From positions 4,154,001 through 4,218,000 of the forward strand of contig OU342631.1 of NCBI GenBank assembly GCA_910589415.1: a DNA stretch of 64,000 bases, given 5' to 3'. Below the pieces are notes generated by a model. The model ran no database searches, was not told the origin of the DNA, and saw only the letters and a program-made list of their open reading frames with translations. A program made the position numbers and the translations under genes. Positions 44,861-59,431 of this stretch are shown here, in pieces (the first letter of the stretch is position 1; each line of letters starts with the position of its first letter). This stretch comes from Malachius bipustulatus. Its lineage: Eukaryota > Arthropoda > Insecta > Coleoptera > Melyridae.

Positions 44861-46544
44861 ATTTGCAATTTCTCAAAGACAGTAGGTGTAATACAATTTC
44901 CAAAATAGAGCATAATTTCATTTTGAAAAGATCTTCATGTGTGTTCATTTTAACTCTTTGGTAACAAATAAGTAGGTATGCTTAGATTTCCAAAAATCGC
45001 ATGTCATTGTATTCACAACGAAGTTAGTAAAAAAAAACAAGTAGGGGATGATTACGTGAGGGTTGAAAGCCGTAATGTTGTATTAAGAGAGCAGCCGCAA
45101 AGCCTTAACGGTATACTTGAAATGTCCCAAATTTAATTTGTTTCCTTTTAATTTTCGAAACAACAAATCTCTTGATAAAGAAAATATGGGACGACCGATG
45201 AATAGAGAACGGTTTATTTAAATAATTCACCAACGCATTGATCAGAGGACGTTTGGAACAGGGAACATTATAACAGTGTTTTTTGCCTCTTGGATAACTA
45301 CAAATTTTTTAGAGTTTTATGTTGGAAATTTTCTTTTAAACTTTTTGCCTAAATCATATAAGAAAAATCACTTTCGAGTCTAACTGGAAAACTTCCGAAG
45401 CAACTGACACAGTTCACTTTTTTAAGACTGTATTCGACAGTATACTTGGTTTTAACACCCAAGAAACGCTATCTCTGCATCTGACAGAATTGAAGTTGAA
45501 GATTCAGGAAACTATTTTAAACTTTTATTGGTATCTTTGCTAGTTGAAGTACCAAAACATTTTTCTATAAATTTAAGAACGATTTCTTATTACATTTATT
45601 AGTTTTCCTGTTTCAGTCATTCTAATGTACACTTGTACGACAATATAATAAGAACAGAATAACGTAAGTATTGATTGAACATTTCCATCCGAAGTCTTCT
45701 TTAATATCAGCAGTTTTATTCGATTATTACGAATTCGGAAATAAGAAAAATTCTATTAAAATATACTTACGAAATTTATTTCTTACTAGACTCTAAACTC
45801 CGCTAATATGAATTCTTGAAGGGTAGGGTTGTTAGTTACAACGTAGAGCGAGTCCTTTATAAAAATTTTATGGCCCTTTTATTTTTTTGTAATTTTCAAA
45901 CGTCAGTTTTGACAATAGAATTCAAGATTCAAGACAAGGCTTATTAGTATTATAACCAAATACCTTAAAATATTAGCGTATTTGTTATACCTATTATTAT
46001 ACTCAAAAGGTAAAATACTAAAGCAAGCTTATAACTCGTACAGTATTGATTTGAAGAAATAAGAGTTTGGGGGGGGGGGTTACATTGAACAAAATGGCGC
46101 AAATTTTAAGCCAATATCGAATAATTTGTCTTTTATTGCTTAAAAGACATGACCATGAGGTAATCGACGTTAGTTGAGTCGGAATTTTACCCGACTGTGC
46201 CGAAAAACTCGGAATGAGTTCATCTTGCGCCCCCCCCCACCCCGAATTCGGAGTCAAATAGGCAGTTTTTACCTTAGATAATTCCTCGAAACTGGCCAAA
46301 AACCACCATAGTTAAATAACTTCCCCTCGTACTCCTGAAATTTAAGCTTTCAATGTTTATAAATGTTTATAACATTATAAATGTGTATAACATTTATAAT
46401 AGTAATCAGTATACAGTAGAATTTTTAAAACATTAGTGTTTTATTTATTATCCACCCCTTTTTTTGACTCCCGTTTTCGGACTGATTTTCATTCTCATGA
46501 GTATAACGTCAAATTTTTCGAGAAAAATTATCCCAAACACTATT

Positions 46545-47285
46545 ACCCCTTGATTCAACCCCTCTATAACAGTTTTTTTTTTGCGAGAAACTATTTTTCA
46601 TGCCTGGAAAAGAATATTTTTGTAAAGAAAGGGAATCAACAATCAGGGTGACAACCAGGGTTACCCCTGAAGTGAGTGGAAAATTGATTTTTTTGAAAGA
46701 ACAGGGTTAATTATACAAGGTGTTTCAACTCGATTTAGGCAACTATAAGGGGCATATAGATCTCGTCAAGACGAAACGTTTTATTTTTATTTAAAGTTTT
46801 TGTATTTGGACTCTTGTTGCTGTAACATGGCCGACTTTCGGTTTATTGTTTTTTTTTGGCTCTAGTTCCGGGAATATTAAGTTCTCGCCCAAACGAAAAG
46901 TAGTTTTGGAAACTCCTTGTTCTCGGTTAGAACCTTCGTAATGAAGTCCGCTTTCTGTCTCTGTTGAAAAATTGTTGAAAACAGTCTAAAAAATTATTCT
47001 ATTGAAATTGATTTAAGAATGAGTTTTAGAAAAAGCTCTCAATTCTCAATCACCAAAGTTCAGTTTCGCGTAGTAAATACATAAATAACAATTTCTAATA
47101 AAAATAGAAAACAACAATTTTAAACCCCCCTGAGGGGCTGTAACAAACCGTGGGGGCTGTTACCGTCCTGGTTGTCGATCATCCTTCTTAAAAAAATATT
47201 TCCTCAAGACACGAAAAAAATATTTTCTCGCGAAAAATCAATGTTATACCCCCAACATGGGTGGAATCTTAATAAGGGGTAGGGG
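46545..47285. repeat. Foldback element, second locus
   Basis: The arms about 46545-46690 and 47110-47285 are inverted and diverged (GGTAACCCTGGTTGTC against GTTACCGTCCTGGTTGTC). They enclose a segment related to the core of the foldback at 43900-44860. A TATACAAGGTG end occurs at 46713. Confidence 0.5.
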
Positions 47286-50200
47286 AGTTTAGGACTATCT
47301 CCCTCACAGAACTAGACTCATTCCCGCTATAGTCGCGGGAGAAGGTTCACGGGAGTGCAAAAAGGAAGGGCGTGCCGCGCGGTGAAAGTCACTTTAATAA
47401 AAGGGTGGTTTTGGGCCAATTTCGAGGAACTGCCCTAGGGTAAAAATCTAATTTTATCCCTAATTCCGCTTCAGATTTTTTGAAAACTAGGAAAGGACAC
47501 AAGATGATGAGCCCATTCAGAATTACTGGGTATAGTCCCTCCGAGTTCTGACATCGATTGAGGTTATAGTTAAGTACATATTTCAAATACCAATGGGGGC
47601 ATTGTATGATATTTTCTGAAAGAGGGTAATATAGGGAGTATAAAAATGCATTGCAAGTAAAATGTTGCATTAGAAATTTTTCGAGAAAAAATATTTCAAA
47701 TAACTGTTTACAACAATTTGTACAAAAACTTCATTTGTTATAATAAAAAAATGTAGTGAATCGATGTGACATTAGATGACAATCAGAAAAATCAATGTTG
47801 GTGTTAGTGGCCATAATTATTGCATAATATTATTAATGAAAATTCTAGTTTGAGTTTAAATTTTGAACATTTATTTGTTGTAATTTCTTAGGTTTGTCTT
47901 ATTTGTTATTCTCTTACAGCTTTCAACTATCTGAACCAATCTCCAACGATCACGATAAAAGAGCTCGGAACCATTTATGATTTCAGTTGAAGTCAGTCGT
48001 AGCCGTGAAAACCTACATTATGTCAACCCGGTCATAAATTTTTCGTTATGCATGATCTGAACTCGGCTGAAATAAACACTCCAGAGATGTTAACGTGTTG
48101 GCTGGATGTAGAGTTTTGAAAATAAAGTGTTTTAAAACGAGTTTTTCCATTATTTGAGTACAATTTACTTCTCTTTGATTGGAAGGGAGCTGCTTTATTT
48201 TTTCCATTATTAATTAATGTAGTTGATTTTCGAATCTGACTTTTCTCTTTGGAATAAACAGATAACAGTTGGTAAGCCGCAACTCCTCAAAATATCCAAA
48301 TTTGATTCACAAACTCTCAAACCCGGTATGTCGTTTTTTTTAAGAAAAAGTTCAGAATTAAATTTATTAAACTCTTGTCCACCTACATAAGGCAATACAA
48401 TATTAGTAAGATTTTAAGTAAACATGATACCTATTTTAGCTGGATGCTTTATATGACAACAGTTTCAGTTCGAAAGCCAAAAGGTCCTTCTCATATATCC
48501 CCATCATATAACGGACATAAAATAAGGTCTTCTCACTTTTTAGTCCGTCTAGTATAAACTAGACTGGACTGATAACGGACTTCAAATGTACATAACATAG
48601 TAGGAAAATGGTTTACCTATAATCCTCATTTAGTTCAGTCCAGACGAGATGATATTATAATAATAATATTCCCTAGAATTATCACATTCGTTCTCTCTCC
48701 AAATATGAATATTTAATGTAGAAACAAAAAAATATCAGTTTCGTTAGATAATTTAGTAAAAGGATCTTACCTTAAAGAGCCTTGGGAGTTTAAAGCGTTC
48801 AAGTCTACCGCATAATAATTCCATTGCGTTAAAATAACATTTTTTTAGGTATTTCAACCTAAAGCTGAAATTAAATGAAAAGTTGGAACGAAAGCTTTTA
48901 TTAAACTTTCACAACGACGAGTATCTAAATTTAATATTATATTTTCTACAAAAAATTTTCTTCGGCAAAGCGAGCAGTCGTAAATTGGGATAAATGTTTT
49001 TACTCGTTTCTCTTCTGCGATGTTTTTCATTTTCGTTCACAAATATTAATTATTGTTATTAAACAAAGGGACGTTTAATTAACGTTAAAGTATGTTTTTA
49101 ATTATGTGCACGATTATTTCATTACAAATGATATTCGTTTCAATTAGTACGATATACAAAAATATTACCATATATATATAACCATTTCTGTTATAATAAG
49201 AAAATTCTAAAATACGTAGGTAACCATTATTAATTTCGAATAAGCAAAAACCTCGTGAATGTGATTAACAAAATAATACACTATAAATCTTCTCAGAAGT
49301 AAGGAGATATATTCCCCCAATCCCCCTCGATCCCCTCAAGTACAACACCTCAAAATACCTTGAATATTACTATATTATTAGGTATATTATTATTATCTTG
49401 ATTCAAGTTAGATGCGAACCAATGTTCCAAGAAGAACATTGCGCGATTTTTCGAAATTTTATTGAGCGGTGGCTTGAATTTTTTTCTTCAAGAATATGTA
49501 GGCTAGGCTCTTGTCGATTTTTGAACCTCTAAATATTATAGAAAAATTAAATTCAACGTCCCTTTCCAATCACTCTTTGGTAGGTTCTGGAAAATACTTT
49601 TTGAAAATTGTTGTCTTAAATCACTAGTGGAACCTAAATTTTTCTAAAAGACAAATACATGAGCAATTCGAACTATACAATTCATTTATATCACTGCGTC
49701 GACGTTATCAACTAAAATTAGAACTCGATAATAAAAAATACGTTTTAAAAGATAATTTTTCAAACTCTTAAAAAAATCCAAAATATGCTTCAGGAGACGA
49801 TATTGCCATATATTATTTACGATTTATTTAAAAAAATATTTTTCTACATTATATAAAACCTTAGAAATTACAAAACAGTAAAAATAAGTCAGTGTTTTTT
49901 TCTAAATATTTTAAAAATCTCCTTAAGCATAATTTTAAGGTATCTTATTGAAGGAAGTGGAGCAGTCTGCATAGCATCAGCTGTATAATTTAGGAGTTTT
50001 ACCCAGGAAAGGACTCATGACGATGCAGAGTACCGCGCAGCCAATTCAAGTACGTTACACAGGAAAGGACTTACGACAAGTAAGCTCACAGGTTTCTGAA
50101 AATGGTCGGAAATGTGATAGACGGTCCGAGGAAGTTAAGTAGCAACAACTCTGGGTAACTCCAGGATTAAATAATAATGGGAAATCGTGATGATGGAATT

Positions 50201-52152
50201 CCGATGCTTACACTTCAACGTATGAAACCTTACCCCATATATTTGGATCGTGTTCATTTCAAGAGGTACTAAGCAACCCGAGACATTATAGAGTGAGGTC
50301 AACGTAGTTGAAGTATTCGGGAAATTCCACTTCGAGACTTACGATGAGATAGAGATACACTGATGAGAGAGTTCCTGCTGGAGTAGATGATGGAGAAAGT
50401 AGAAGGGTTGGCAATAGGGGGAATTAGAACATTTTAGTAACTGACCGGAAAAAAGGTCAGAAAAAGCTACAATTTTGATCCAATAATAAGATTCGAAGAA
50501 AATCAAGATCAGAGCTAGAGATAGTTCGTATACCTATATCATGAAAACAATATTTAGTAATAAAGTACATACTTTTAAATTTTGAAAATAGATTTCATAA
50601 TAATAGTTATTAATTCCTTTCTAATTTTTGAACAAAAAAACTACGAACAAGTCCATTTCATGTTTTTACTTTCATGCTTTTGATTTCGAGAAAAAATTTC
50701 CTCGATGGACCAATCCCCGAGTTACAATGTTATACTTTTTGTAGCAAGACCAATTTTTATGCGACAAATTGAGGATCAACTCACCTTCTTGGTGAGTTCA
50801 AAAACTTTTAACACGACATGGTGATTCAGGAGGAATTCAAATAATCAGTGAGATATTTCCAGTTTATAATTTAACAATAATTTTGAAAAAAAATGGAGAA
50901 AATGGTTTTACATTTTCACATGTACAGTGAACGCATTTTTATTATCATGGAAATTTCAATTGAATATTATTATTATAGTAAGCCAGACTTTGTTCAGTAG
51001 CGTCAATAAATAAAACCTTTACGAATATCTTGTAAACGAACATGCGAATATTTTGTTAACGTGAAGAGAACCAAAAGAAGGATAAGAAAATATTTACGAA
51101 ATTTACGCCTGAGACACAAGAAAATAGAAACGATACCCAACACGCTCGATACTTATCCACTAATTAGATGTAAAAAAGTCATACCTACCCTAAGAAATTC
51201 TCAATGTCTTAACAAAATTCCGCTAACGTTATACCGCCATGAACAAGAAACAAAACAAAAGCTCTTCATCAGCAGAGATGATATAATTTAAACGGTGAGA
51301 ATTTCTTAGAAAAAACATTGTCGGCATTACAGAAGCTGGCGTATTTGGTATAACTTTAATGCCCTTGGTTAAATAAAGTATGAGTAAATCCCACCGTGTC
51401 ATATTTTCAAGTTTCCCAAGTATCTTTGCTTTATTATTAGAAACAAGACTTGCAAGAGACACGTTAAATCATTATCATTGAAATAGGAAATAATTTCATT
51501 CGTTTTTTAATTTAAAAAATTTGTACTCAAGTTAATTTGTTACCAGATTGCAATTAGGAACTTAACTATGGACTCAGAAGCACCAAGTTCATGGTAGTCC
51601 ACCAGATATTACCAGTGGGGCAAACGAAGCCCCTACAATGTTACGACCTAGAAAAAGTACAGTCTGATACAAGTGTGCGAGGTCTTTTTATACTTGTGTA
51701 CCAAATCACGCACTTATAGTTTAATATACCTATAAGTTGTACCATAATGCTTAGATCCTAATTCAGAAAACTAATTATTTTAAAATTTTCCACACCGCTT
51801 TATTATAATTTTGGGCTCATAATTATATACGTTGTACAACGTAGGTCTTACGTTTTTGCTAAATCTTCAAGCAACTTAGAAAAACTCAGTATACGGAACA
51901 CATCAATAATAAAAATTTTAGGCAATTTTTTTTATAAACTTTCAACCTATTCACGTTCTTAAAGCACCTCATTTCGCAATTTGCTTCTATGGGCATCCAT
52001 CTAATTAGGGCCACCCACATCAGCTCTGGCTAAGGTTAATGTTATACCTAATAATAATTAAAATTAATTAATCCCTTGTTAACTCAACCAAAACTCGTAC
52101 AAACGCCCTTAAAAGCAAAATAAAATACATTAAATCTCAGAATTTAACTTAC

Positions 52153-52554
52153 CTTGTACTGGAACTTGTTAGTCTCATCTTCGTCATGAACCGTCACCGT
52201 CAGAATCGGCATTTCCGGTAGACTAGCCCCATCAGTTTCGTCCACTTCGGTGAACCATTCATCCTTAGTGAACTGCGGCGGCATATCATTGATATCCTTC
52301 ACCCTAATCGAGGCAGTGCCGGTGCCCTTCAACCCCCCGCCGTCCATTGCCACTACCTGTATACTATAATCAGGAGTGCGTTCCCTATCCAGACAACACA
52401 CCGCCGTCTTGATCACTCCCGTTTCTGACTCGATTTCGAATATCGGACTACCGGTTTCTTCCTCGATTACGTTCTTCTCGATCGAGTAGATGAGGCGGGC
52501 GTTCGTGCCCTCCTGGGGGTCGTCGTAGTCCACCGCTGTCATAGTCATCACGAC
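52153..52554 (-). CDS. CadN: Neural cadherin exon: one cadherin repeat
   Basis: This 402-bp exon has 134 codons, phase 0 at both ends. It encodes VVMTMTAVDYDDPQEGTNAR, a calcium-binding CLDRERTPDYS (residues 77-87) and DINDMPPQF, and ends HDEDETNKFQYK. The acceptor is TTTGTTGCAG before base 52554 and the donor is GTAAGT at 52152-52147. It follows the NGTAGM end of the exon at 56325 and precedes VIENSGYGADKF of the exon at 39210. Only one copy is seen in the flanking introns, so no alternative partner is evident here. Confidence 0.96.
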
Positions 52555-54130
52555 CTGCAACAAAAATGAAACAATTCGTGAAGTAAGTATGTAAGTACTA
52601 ATGCTATAAAGAAATTATTAAAAAAAGTTTTCTTGTTTTTATGCAAGTTCCTAGACACAGCTACCTAGTTGCAATTTTTGTTTCTCTCTAATCATTAAGT
52701 TCGGAGAGTAAAATCGATATTTAGAATTCAAATACGCGCAGAACCAAAAAATATATCGGAAAGAAGACGCTCGGCCAGCGGGAGAAAAAGTACCTATCTA
52801 GGAAGGTACCTACTAAGTAGTAGTATCAGAAGCGAAGGATACGGGGAATGCGAATCCGTTGCCAAAGTTTTCCCTTTCTGAAAGGTCAGTCGGAAAATCT
52901 TAAAGTTCTCGCGGTAACACATTGCGGACAAAGACGACATTTTATGCAGCGTGTTATCAAGTTCTTATACCTGAGCAAGGAAGGAGAATGGGACAATTAC
53001 TGAGACTTAGAGCTCGCGAACTCCAAAATTTCCTCCGCCGTCTTTTTAGAGTTCTTGTCTCTGTAAATTCTTAACTCTAAAATGGAACTTGGCGCCTGAG
53101 TTTAGCACGAAGGGTAAACTCTACCGAGAAACATAAAATTATATGAGGAGAAACCCATTTACATTAGAAATAATAAATTTATATTATGCATTATTGAACC
53201 ATATTGTGCTAGATTTGAGATTTATTGGAAGTAAGGTTCTAATTTAACCTCCACTATAGGTTCTTTGCAGAACAAATTAGAAAACTTTCGCACACAGCAT
53301 GTGAAGTGAAACTGGAGACATGGTCGGTACCGTTTCGTTCTTGTTATGAACTCATCAGCATATTATATAGAAGTTAGACACATACACCACGTCTACTACA
53401 CGAAAGATTGGAAGAAATATTTATCCTAACGAGGTTTGCGTGATGTTAGTGACTTTAATTTGGAATGAATTAGTAGGAAAACAACTAAAAACAAGAAACT
53501 AGAAAAATTAGTTTGGCATCGATGTAAAGTGAACAATTGCATTTTATGGATTTAATTCATGTCATTATTTTCAATTTCGATTACAATTCGTAATTCATAA
53601 TTATTATTCAACTGCTTTTTTGTTAATTATTACTATTGTTTGCGTTTTGATATTCGGACAGCGGCTCTTCATCAATTTTATGAGATTGATTAATTGAAAA
53701 CGCATAACCTACCAATCAGAAATAATTATTATGCACGCAGAGGCCTATTTATGGAAAACCTGCTTTGTTGACAATATAGCATAGCTGCAGGCTGCAGATA
53801 TACCCAAGTATTAAAATTTATTTATGGGATATTAATACGGTCATTTTTTCAAATAACAAAATATATTGTCTCTCTTTACTATTTCTCTTCTTTGCTAAAT
53901 TAAATTGAAAAAAATAAATAAAATTAAATCAATTAATTAATTGTTCAAACTAAGGTAGCAATAACTTTGATATGTTTCATATTTTTTAAACCGCCTGTAC
54001 ATGACGAGTATAATTTTAAAATGCCCTTTTAACGGGGCTGTATCCTAGGCTGTATCCTTTCCAAAAATAAAATTATCTTAAAATCAAGAGACATAGCCAT
54101 AATCATCCCGTATACCGTAAATCATCCTGT

Positions 54131-56219
54131 ATACAGGGTGTATCATAAATATACACTTTTAGGAGTAGTAGGGGGCGTCAAAACAAACATTTTCTCATAA
54201 ATATTTATCCAAAAACGTTTCGTTTTCCAAATACCGGTCATTATATACATCCGCGGCTCCTACAGTTTCACTATGACACCTATATAGGGGTGGAGAACAT
54301 ACCTATAATAGTAACACTAGGAAGATATTCATTAGCTTTGCAAATAAAAGGGAAGGCCACAAAACGACTTTAAAAATTGATTTTGGGAGTGCAACGAAAG
54401 TACGGTCCTGACACAAGCGCCGAGAAATATCATACTAGTTACTAGTCTCGGATCTAACTACACTAACTACGCGGATGAAACCACTTATGACAATGGGAAC
54501 CACTTCCAAACGTATACAGACGCGGACTCCCGATATAACCGCTTTCTCATATCGTGACCAGAACACAGAATTTGATTTTACGATTTTTGGAATGTAAATG
54601 CAAAATAAATGCAAATTTGAAAATAAAAATCGTGCTACTGTTATTCTCGAAGATTTTCCTTGCCCTGAAAGTGGAGAAAAAAATAGAAATTCCACCGTAG
54701 TGCCAAAGAGGCCTTAGTTGTGACCTTAATATTAGTTTGTAATGGCTGTTTTTAGCGTCTTACCCACCCAGCACCCCTAATTCGCTCCTCGGTCCCGAAA
54801 AAATTGATGAAACTTAGGAGCCGCGGATGTATACAATTACCCAAATACCTACAGGAAGTTTTTTTTTTAAATCGAATTTTTATTAATATTATGTCAAAAA
54901 TAATTTTGCCGATATTTTTGAAATTTGTCAGTGTCATTTGTAGTAGTAAGGAGATTCTTTAGCCACAAGTACATTAAATTTTTTAAGTCCAGTGGCGTCC
55001 AGGGGAGCACCCTTACCAATATTATTGCAAATAAAAATGTAGGAACGTCACTGACTTTTATTTAAATTTGAATATTTTTTTCAGATCAAGCAACTAAAAA
55101 TAAAACTTTTAAATGTCTTCAAAAATCAATTTTTCGACATACATTGCATCGAAGCGACTTTTATTTTATTTCTCGAAAACGAAGTAAGATACGAAAAGAT
55201 ATTAGGAGACAAAAACGTTTTATTTTTAGTTACTTAATCTGAATAAAATATCAAATTCAAAATTCAGTGGAATATATTTTTCTTTGCCAAAATATTAGTT
55301 AGGGTGCCCCTCTAGATGCCACAGGACTTAGTAATTTTAATCTAGTTGAGGCTAAAGGAGCCACCTTTACCTACAACTAACACTTCCAAATTTGAACAAT
55401 ATTGTCAAAAGAGTAATGATATATTAATAAAAAATGTAAACTTTTTATAAATTTTAGCACCCTATACCGTGTGTCCCCGGATCGACTTTAAAAGAGGAAA
55501 AACTTTTTTGTTTTTGATTTCTCAGAAAATTTCACTCTTGATGATCTGGCCTGCTTGATTTCAAATCGCCAAAACAAAAGTTACTTTTTAGGTAACTCGA
55601 ACGGTTCTTGAAATAATATAATTTTTCTTCAATAATTATTGCACTTAAATTTTTTTTTCGTAATTTTTAGACGTAAGCTTGGTATGATGATTTCATTGAA
55701 AAACAACACTGACAGCAGTTGTCAAATCTAACAAATCAATTGAACTGCAAATTAATCTACTGTATGCTATAAAGATATTGACTTTACAACAAAGAATTTA
55801 TCTAATTCCATGTTACACGGAACTGGGAAAGCTCGCATTGAAATCTGTGCAGAAAAAGCATTATTCGAATAGAAAATTAATAGTTGTCCTTTTTGAGAAT
55901 TTCATTTCATGTTACGATTATTTGAATTTCTTCAGAAAAAATTAAATTACATATGAAAAAAATTCCAATTATTAAAGAAAAATTATATTATCTCAAGAAC
56001 CGCTCGAGTTACCTAAAAAGTAACTTCTGTTTTGGGGATTTGAAATCAAGCAGGCCAGATCATCAAGAGTGAAATTTTCTGAGAAATCAAAAACAAAAAA
56101 GTTTTTCCTCTTTTAAAGTCGATCCGGGGACACACGGTATGTGTATGGGAAAAAATGTTTGTTTTGACGCCACCTACTACCCCTAAAAATTTGTCGGTGT
56201 CTTTATGATAAACCTGTAT
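54131..56219. mobile_element. Inverted-repeat element with ATACAGG ends
   Basis: The left end (54131 on) and right end (to about 56219) are inverted over about 80 bp. They share ATCATAAA, GTAGTAGG and GCGTCAAAACAAACATTTT. The right end is less than 110 bp from the exon at 56325. A second MITE (55467-56137) sits inside its right part. Similar ATACAGG-type ends recur at about 13148, 15204, 15488, 23123, 29740 and 62401. Confidence 0.7.
55467..56137. mobile_element. TA-flanked MITE with about 175-bp inverted arms
   Basis: The ends CCGTGTGTCCCCGGATCGAC and its complement are flanked by TA (55465-55466 and 56138-56139). The arms 55467-55640 and 55965-56137 are about 95% identical by eye. It is inserted inside the element 54131-56219, so it is younger. 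Confidence 0.85.
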
Positions 56220-56324
56220 ATGAATTGGGTTTGTTGAGAAACGTAACACCGTAGATTTAGAGTGGATGTAATTTGTATTTAATTTATGACAGGATAATAA
56301 AAAGTTGACTTGACAAGAACTCAC

Positions 56325-56516
56325 CATGCCAGCAGTGCCGTTTTCGGTAACATTTCCCAAATAGACACCTTGAGGAAATATGGGAGCATTGTCATTGATG
56401 TCCTTAAGATTAACCTGGACATCGGCGTAACCGACCAGACCTTCACCTCCTTCATCTTGAGCAAATACAGTAAAGCGCCATTGTGGTCTCCCGTTTGGTT
56501 GATCCCGGTCCAGAGG
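56325..56516 (-). CDS. CadN: Neural cadherin exon: cadherin repeat segment
   Basis: This 192-bp exon has 64 codons, phase 0 at both ends: PLDRDQPNGRPQWRFTVFAQ, DEGGEGLVGYADVQV, then KDINDNAPIF and GVYLGNVTENGTAGM. PLDRD and DINDNAP are the calcium-binding motifs between cadherin repeats. The acceptor is TTTTTCTTGCAG before base 56516 and the donor is GTGAGT at 56324-56319. It is the most 5' CadN exon in the window. The preceding exon lies beyond 64000. Confidence 0.95.
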
Positions 56517-59431
56517 CTGCAAGAAAAAAATAATTCTGAATATCATTTTGCATCAAAAAGAAAGTTTCAGAATGGCAATAATATTAATCACATTAATGAA
56601 AAAAGTTTACCGTTCCTCCTTTGTCTTAGTTTTCAATATAGCGAGTAAAAAATAATATCACACAAAATTTTATTCAAATTTTACTTTGAAAATTGTGAAA
56701 GTGTAAGAAGAGATGAGTTAAGAAGGGCACCCATTCTACTTTTTCAAGGACTTATAATTATAAAGAATTTCTATTGATAAAGTTTCAAAACTCATTGAAA
56801 CTTGAGTAAGTTTTCAATATTAATTTTCATCTTGTTAAGATAAAAGCAGGAACAAATCTGTGTTCTCCAATAAGCATGTTTCAAAGCAAGAGAAGACATA
56901 GAGGTACCTAATATATCTGCATCTTTTAATAAATTAATTTTAAAAAGTAATTAAACTTTGATGGGCAGACATTTCATCCTGTAAACAATAAAATTAGGAA
57001 TATAAGATAATAAAAACAATAAAAAAATTATGGAACAGACTTCTTATGAATTATTATCATCGGGATGGCAATATATTTTTCCATTGTTATAAAATGTCCC
57101 TTAATACTTTTGAAGAAAGAACAATACATCTTCGGTAAAAGGTATAGGACAATAAAGACTGTCGGAATCACAATCCCTAAATTATCTTTTTTACGGTAGG
57201 TGTGGGAGTTATTTTCCTTTCCAAACAAAGCGTTATGCGAGAAAATGTATTGCTCTTTAAATACTCCCATAAGATTTTAAAATCCTTCCACAAACTCCAG
57301 CCTTTAGGACAGGAAGATAGATATACAAACGGTTGCGGGTTACATAATTCATATCAAATTCAGAGACGCACCGACGAAAATTGAAGAAACCGAAAACATA
57401 ATAAGAATGATATAATTTATTATTTAGTTACACGTTCTGTATATACTAGAATTATGATCGCAATAAAAGAGGATGAAGGAAAGAAGAACGGAAGTCCTGA
57501 AGCAGCAGATATAACCCAGCATCAACTACGGTATCAGCAAGGCAACTCCTCCTTATCCCGTTCGTGTTAAGAACAGCCTAGCCACGATTCCAATTAACTG
57601 ATAGCCAACTTCATCAAATTCAGAAAAAAGAAACTCCTGGTTCAGGAAAACATCAGAAAACTACTGTCACTTTATCCGATAAAGAATAAAATATTACCGA
57701 GAAAGAAACCCATTTCGTCAATTATTAAAAACGTTTCCAAGTCAATGGCTATTATTTTTTCATTATTGTTTGATTAAATCCCTAGGAAGGAGGAAATTAA
57801 GCTCCAGTGTTGTCAAAATGATTGAATTAATCGAGCATCCAGTGAATCTAAATTACGCGAGGAGAGTTTCGGTAGGTTTTTTTTTGTATTTGATCTTCTG
57901 AGGACATTCAAGTGAATCCAATAGTGAAAATTCTCTGAATTGTGCCAGGCATTTCACAGTAGTACGTGATATTTTTAAACAAGATCAACCTGCTCTCGAA
58001 CGATACAAATCAAGTTATAGAACCGACTTGGCAACGCTCAATTACCGGGACTTGTTTAGGAGATGCGGAACTCATATGGAGAGAGCACTTGAACATTTCC
58101 CTTCAATATTGAAATTTATTCCTTCTCCTAGAGCTAAAAGATACCTCCTTAAAATTCCTTTATGCTGATTAATGTCGGAAGCTTCTGCTATAGGATACCC
58201 ATACCAAAGAGCTTCGCAAGTTAATTTCAAATTCGTACATTATTATTACCTAGGTAATTTTCCACTTTATATTACTTTTTTTTTAACATGTTTAAACAGG
58301 TGTTTAGAGTAGGAAATTATACCTGAAACTCTGGACGAGTTGGAAATAAAGACCGAGGAACTAACCAGTAGTAAAATTAAATAGAGTGAATTTGTTCAGG
58401 TATATGTATATGCACGATGAAAAAACCAAATTATATCGCGAAGTGATGAGATTGGATTTTACTCTCAATTCACTCAAACGGTGAAAATCTAACGGAGACG
58501 AGGCGAGAGACAACAAGAGGTAGCAAAAAATTCAATATAGCCGCAATATGTCTACACTTTTAAAGCATTATGTCAAGCAATTTATCGAATGAAAACGAAC
58601 AAGGGTAAAACATGACTTTTATCCTTTTTGATCCCTTAGAATCGGAAGAAACTGTAGTGATACAGGCAGCTTCCTATACAAAGGATCACGCAATTCCAAA
58701 AGTGTAGTTTTACAAATGTGGTTATTCTACACATTCTTGATAACAAACGGAATCAACAAAGGTGTCGGAAATTACAACTCGTTAAATAAGTAGACCAAAA
58801 TGAGAACTATCGAAGTTCAATGGGTTGCACTTGCACAATAATTGAGAATCACCAATGTGAGACGAAGACAAATGAAGTAAATACATGTGAGTTAAAGCTC
58901 ATCTTAACCACGACTCTATAACTACTAAGCCAAGCAAATAAAGATTAAATAAAAACCATAGATTTCAAGGATGCAATAGTATTTTCTAGTTTAAGATAAA
59001 ATTTATTTCATGTTGGATTTAACTCTAAATGGAACTGAAATTTGGTGAAGTAAAATTATGCAGGAATAAAGTGTCAATTTAAAAACAAAAACGGTGTCCT
59101 TGATAGCGCCTTCTATCAACTCTTAAAGAAAAAACATAATTTATTTTCTTTCTTCACCCCAAGACGGTTTGGTAAGACAGATTCAAATGCAAAAAAAAAG
59201 GAAAACAAAGGCCAGCAAGAATAATCTTTTTTTTTCTGATGGAAGGCCGTCCTAAAGTGAAACGTAAAAAAAGGGAAGATATACTGAAGAAAACAGGACT
59301 CCCGTTACAGAATTGACGTTGTACTTCAAGAGCCTTTACCACAGCATCTTCACTAGAACTTCAAAAGTCAAACGACATTTGGCAGGCCTGGCAAACATTA
59401 GAAATTAACTTAATTTTAAAATTAATCTTAA

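Larger units (their letters stand above)
39211..52152 (-). other. CadN intron of 12.9 kb
   Basis: This is the second-largest repeat-bearing intron between cadherin-repeat exons. It holds a plus-strand TATA box, three tandem hairpins and a small frame (41556-42096), a possible BEL-type LTR end (43060), and foldback elements at about 43900-44860 and 46545-47285. Nothing recognisable is seen in 39211-41540, 44870-46530 or 47290-52150, apart from short direct repeats AGGAAAGGACT (about 50006 and 50062) and C/G runs near 46070 and 46230. Confidence 0.75.
52555..56324 (-). other. CadN intron of 3.8 kb
   Basis: It holds a nested pair of inverted-repeat elements (54131-56219 with 55467-56137 inside). 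Nothing is recognised in 52555-54120. Confidence 0.75.

Noticed and set aside
39211..56324. Second copies of the cadherin-repeat exons, as fly CadN has other alternative pairs
   Set aside because: No second cadherin-like frame with DXNDN or LDRE motifs was found in the introns on either side.
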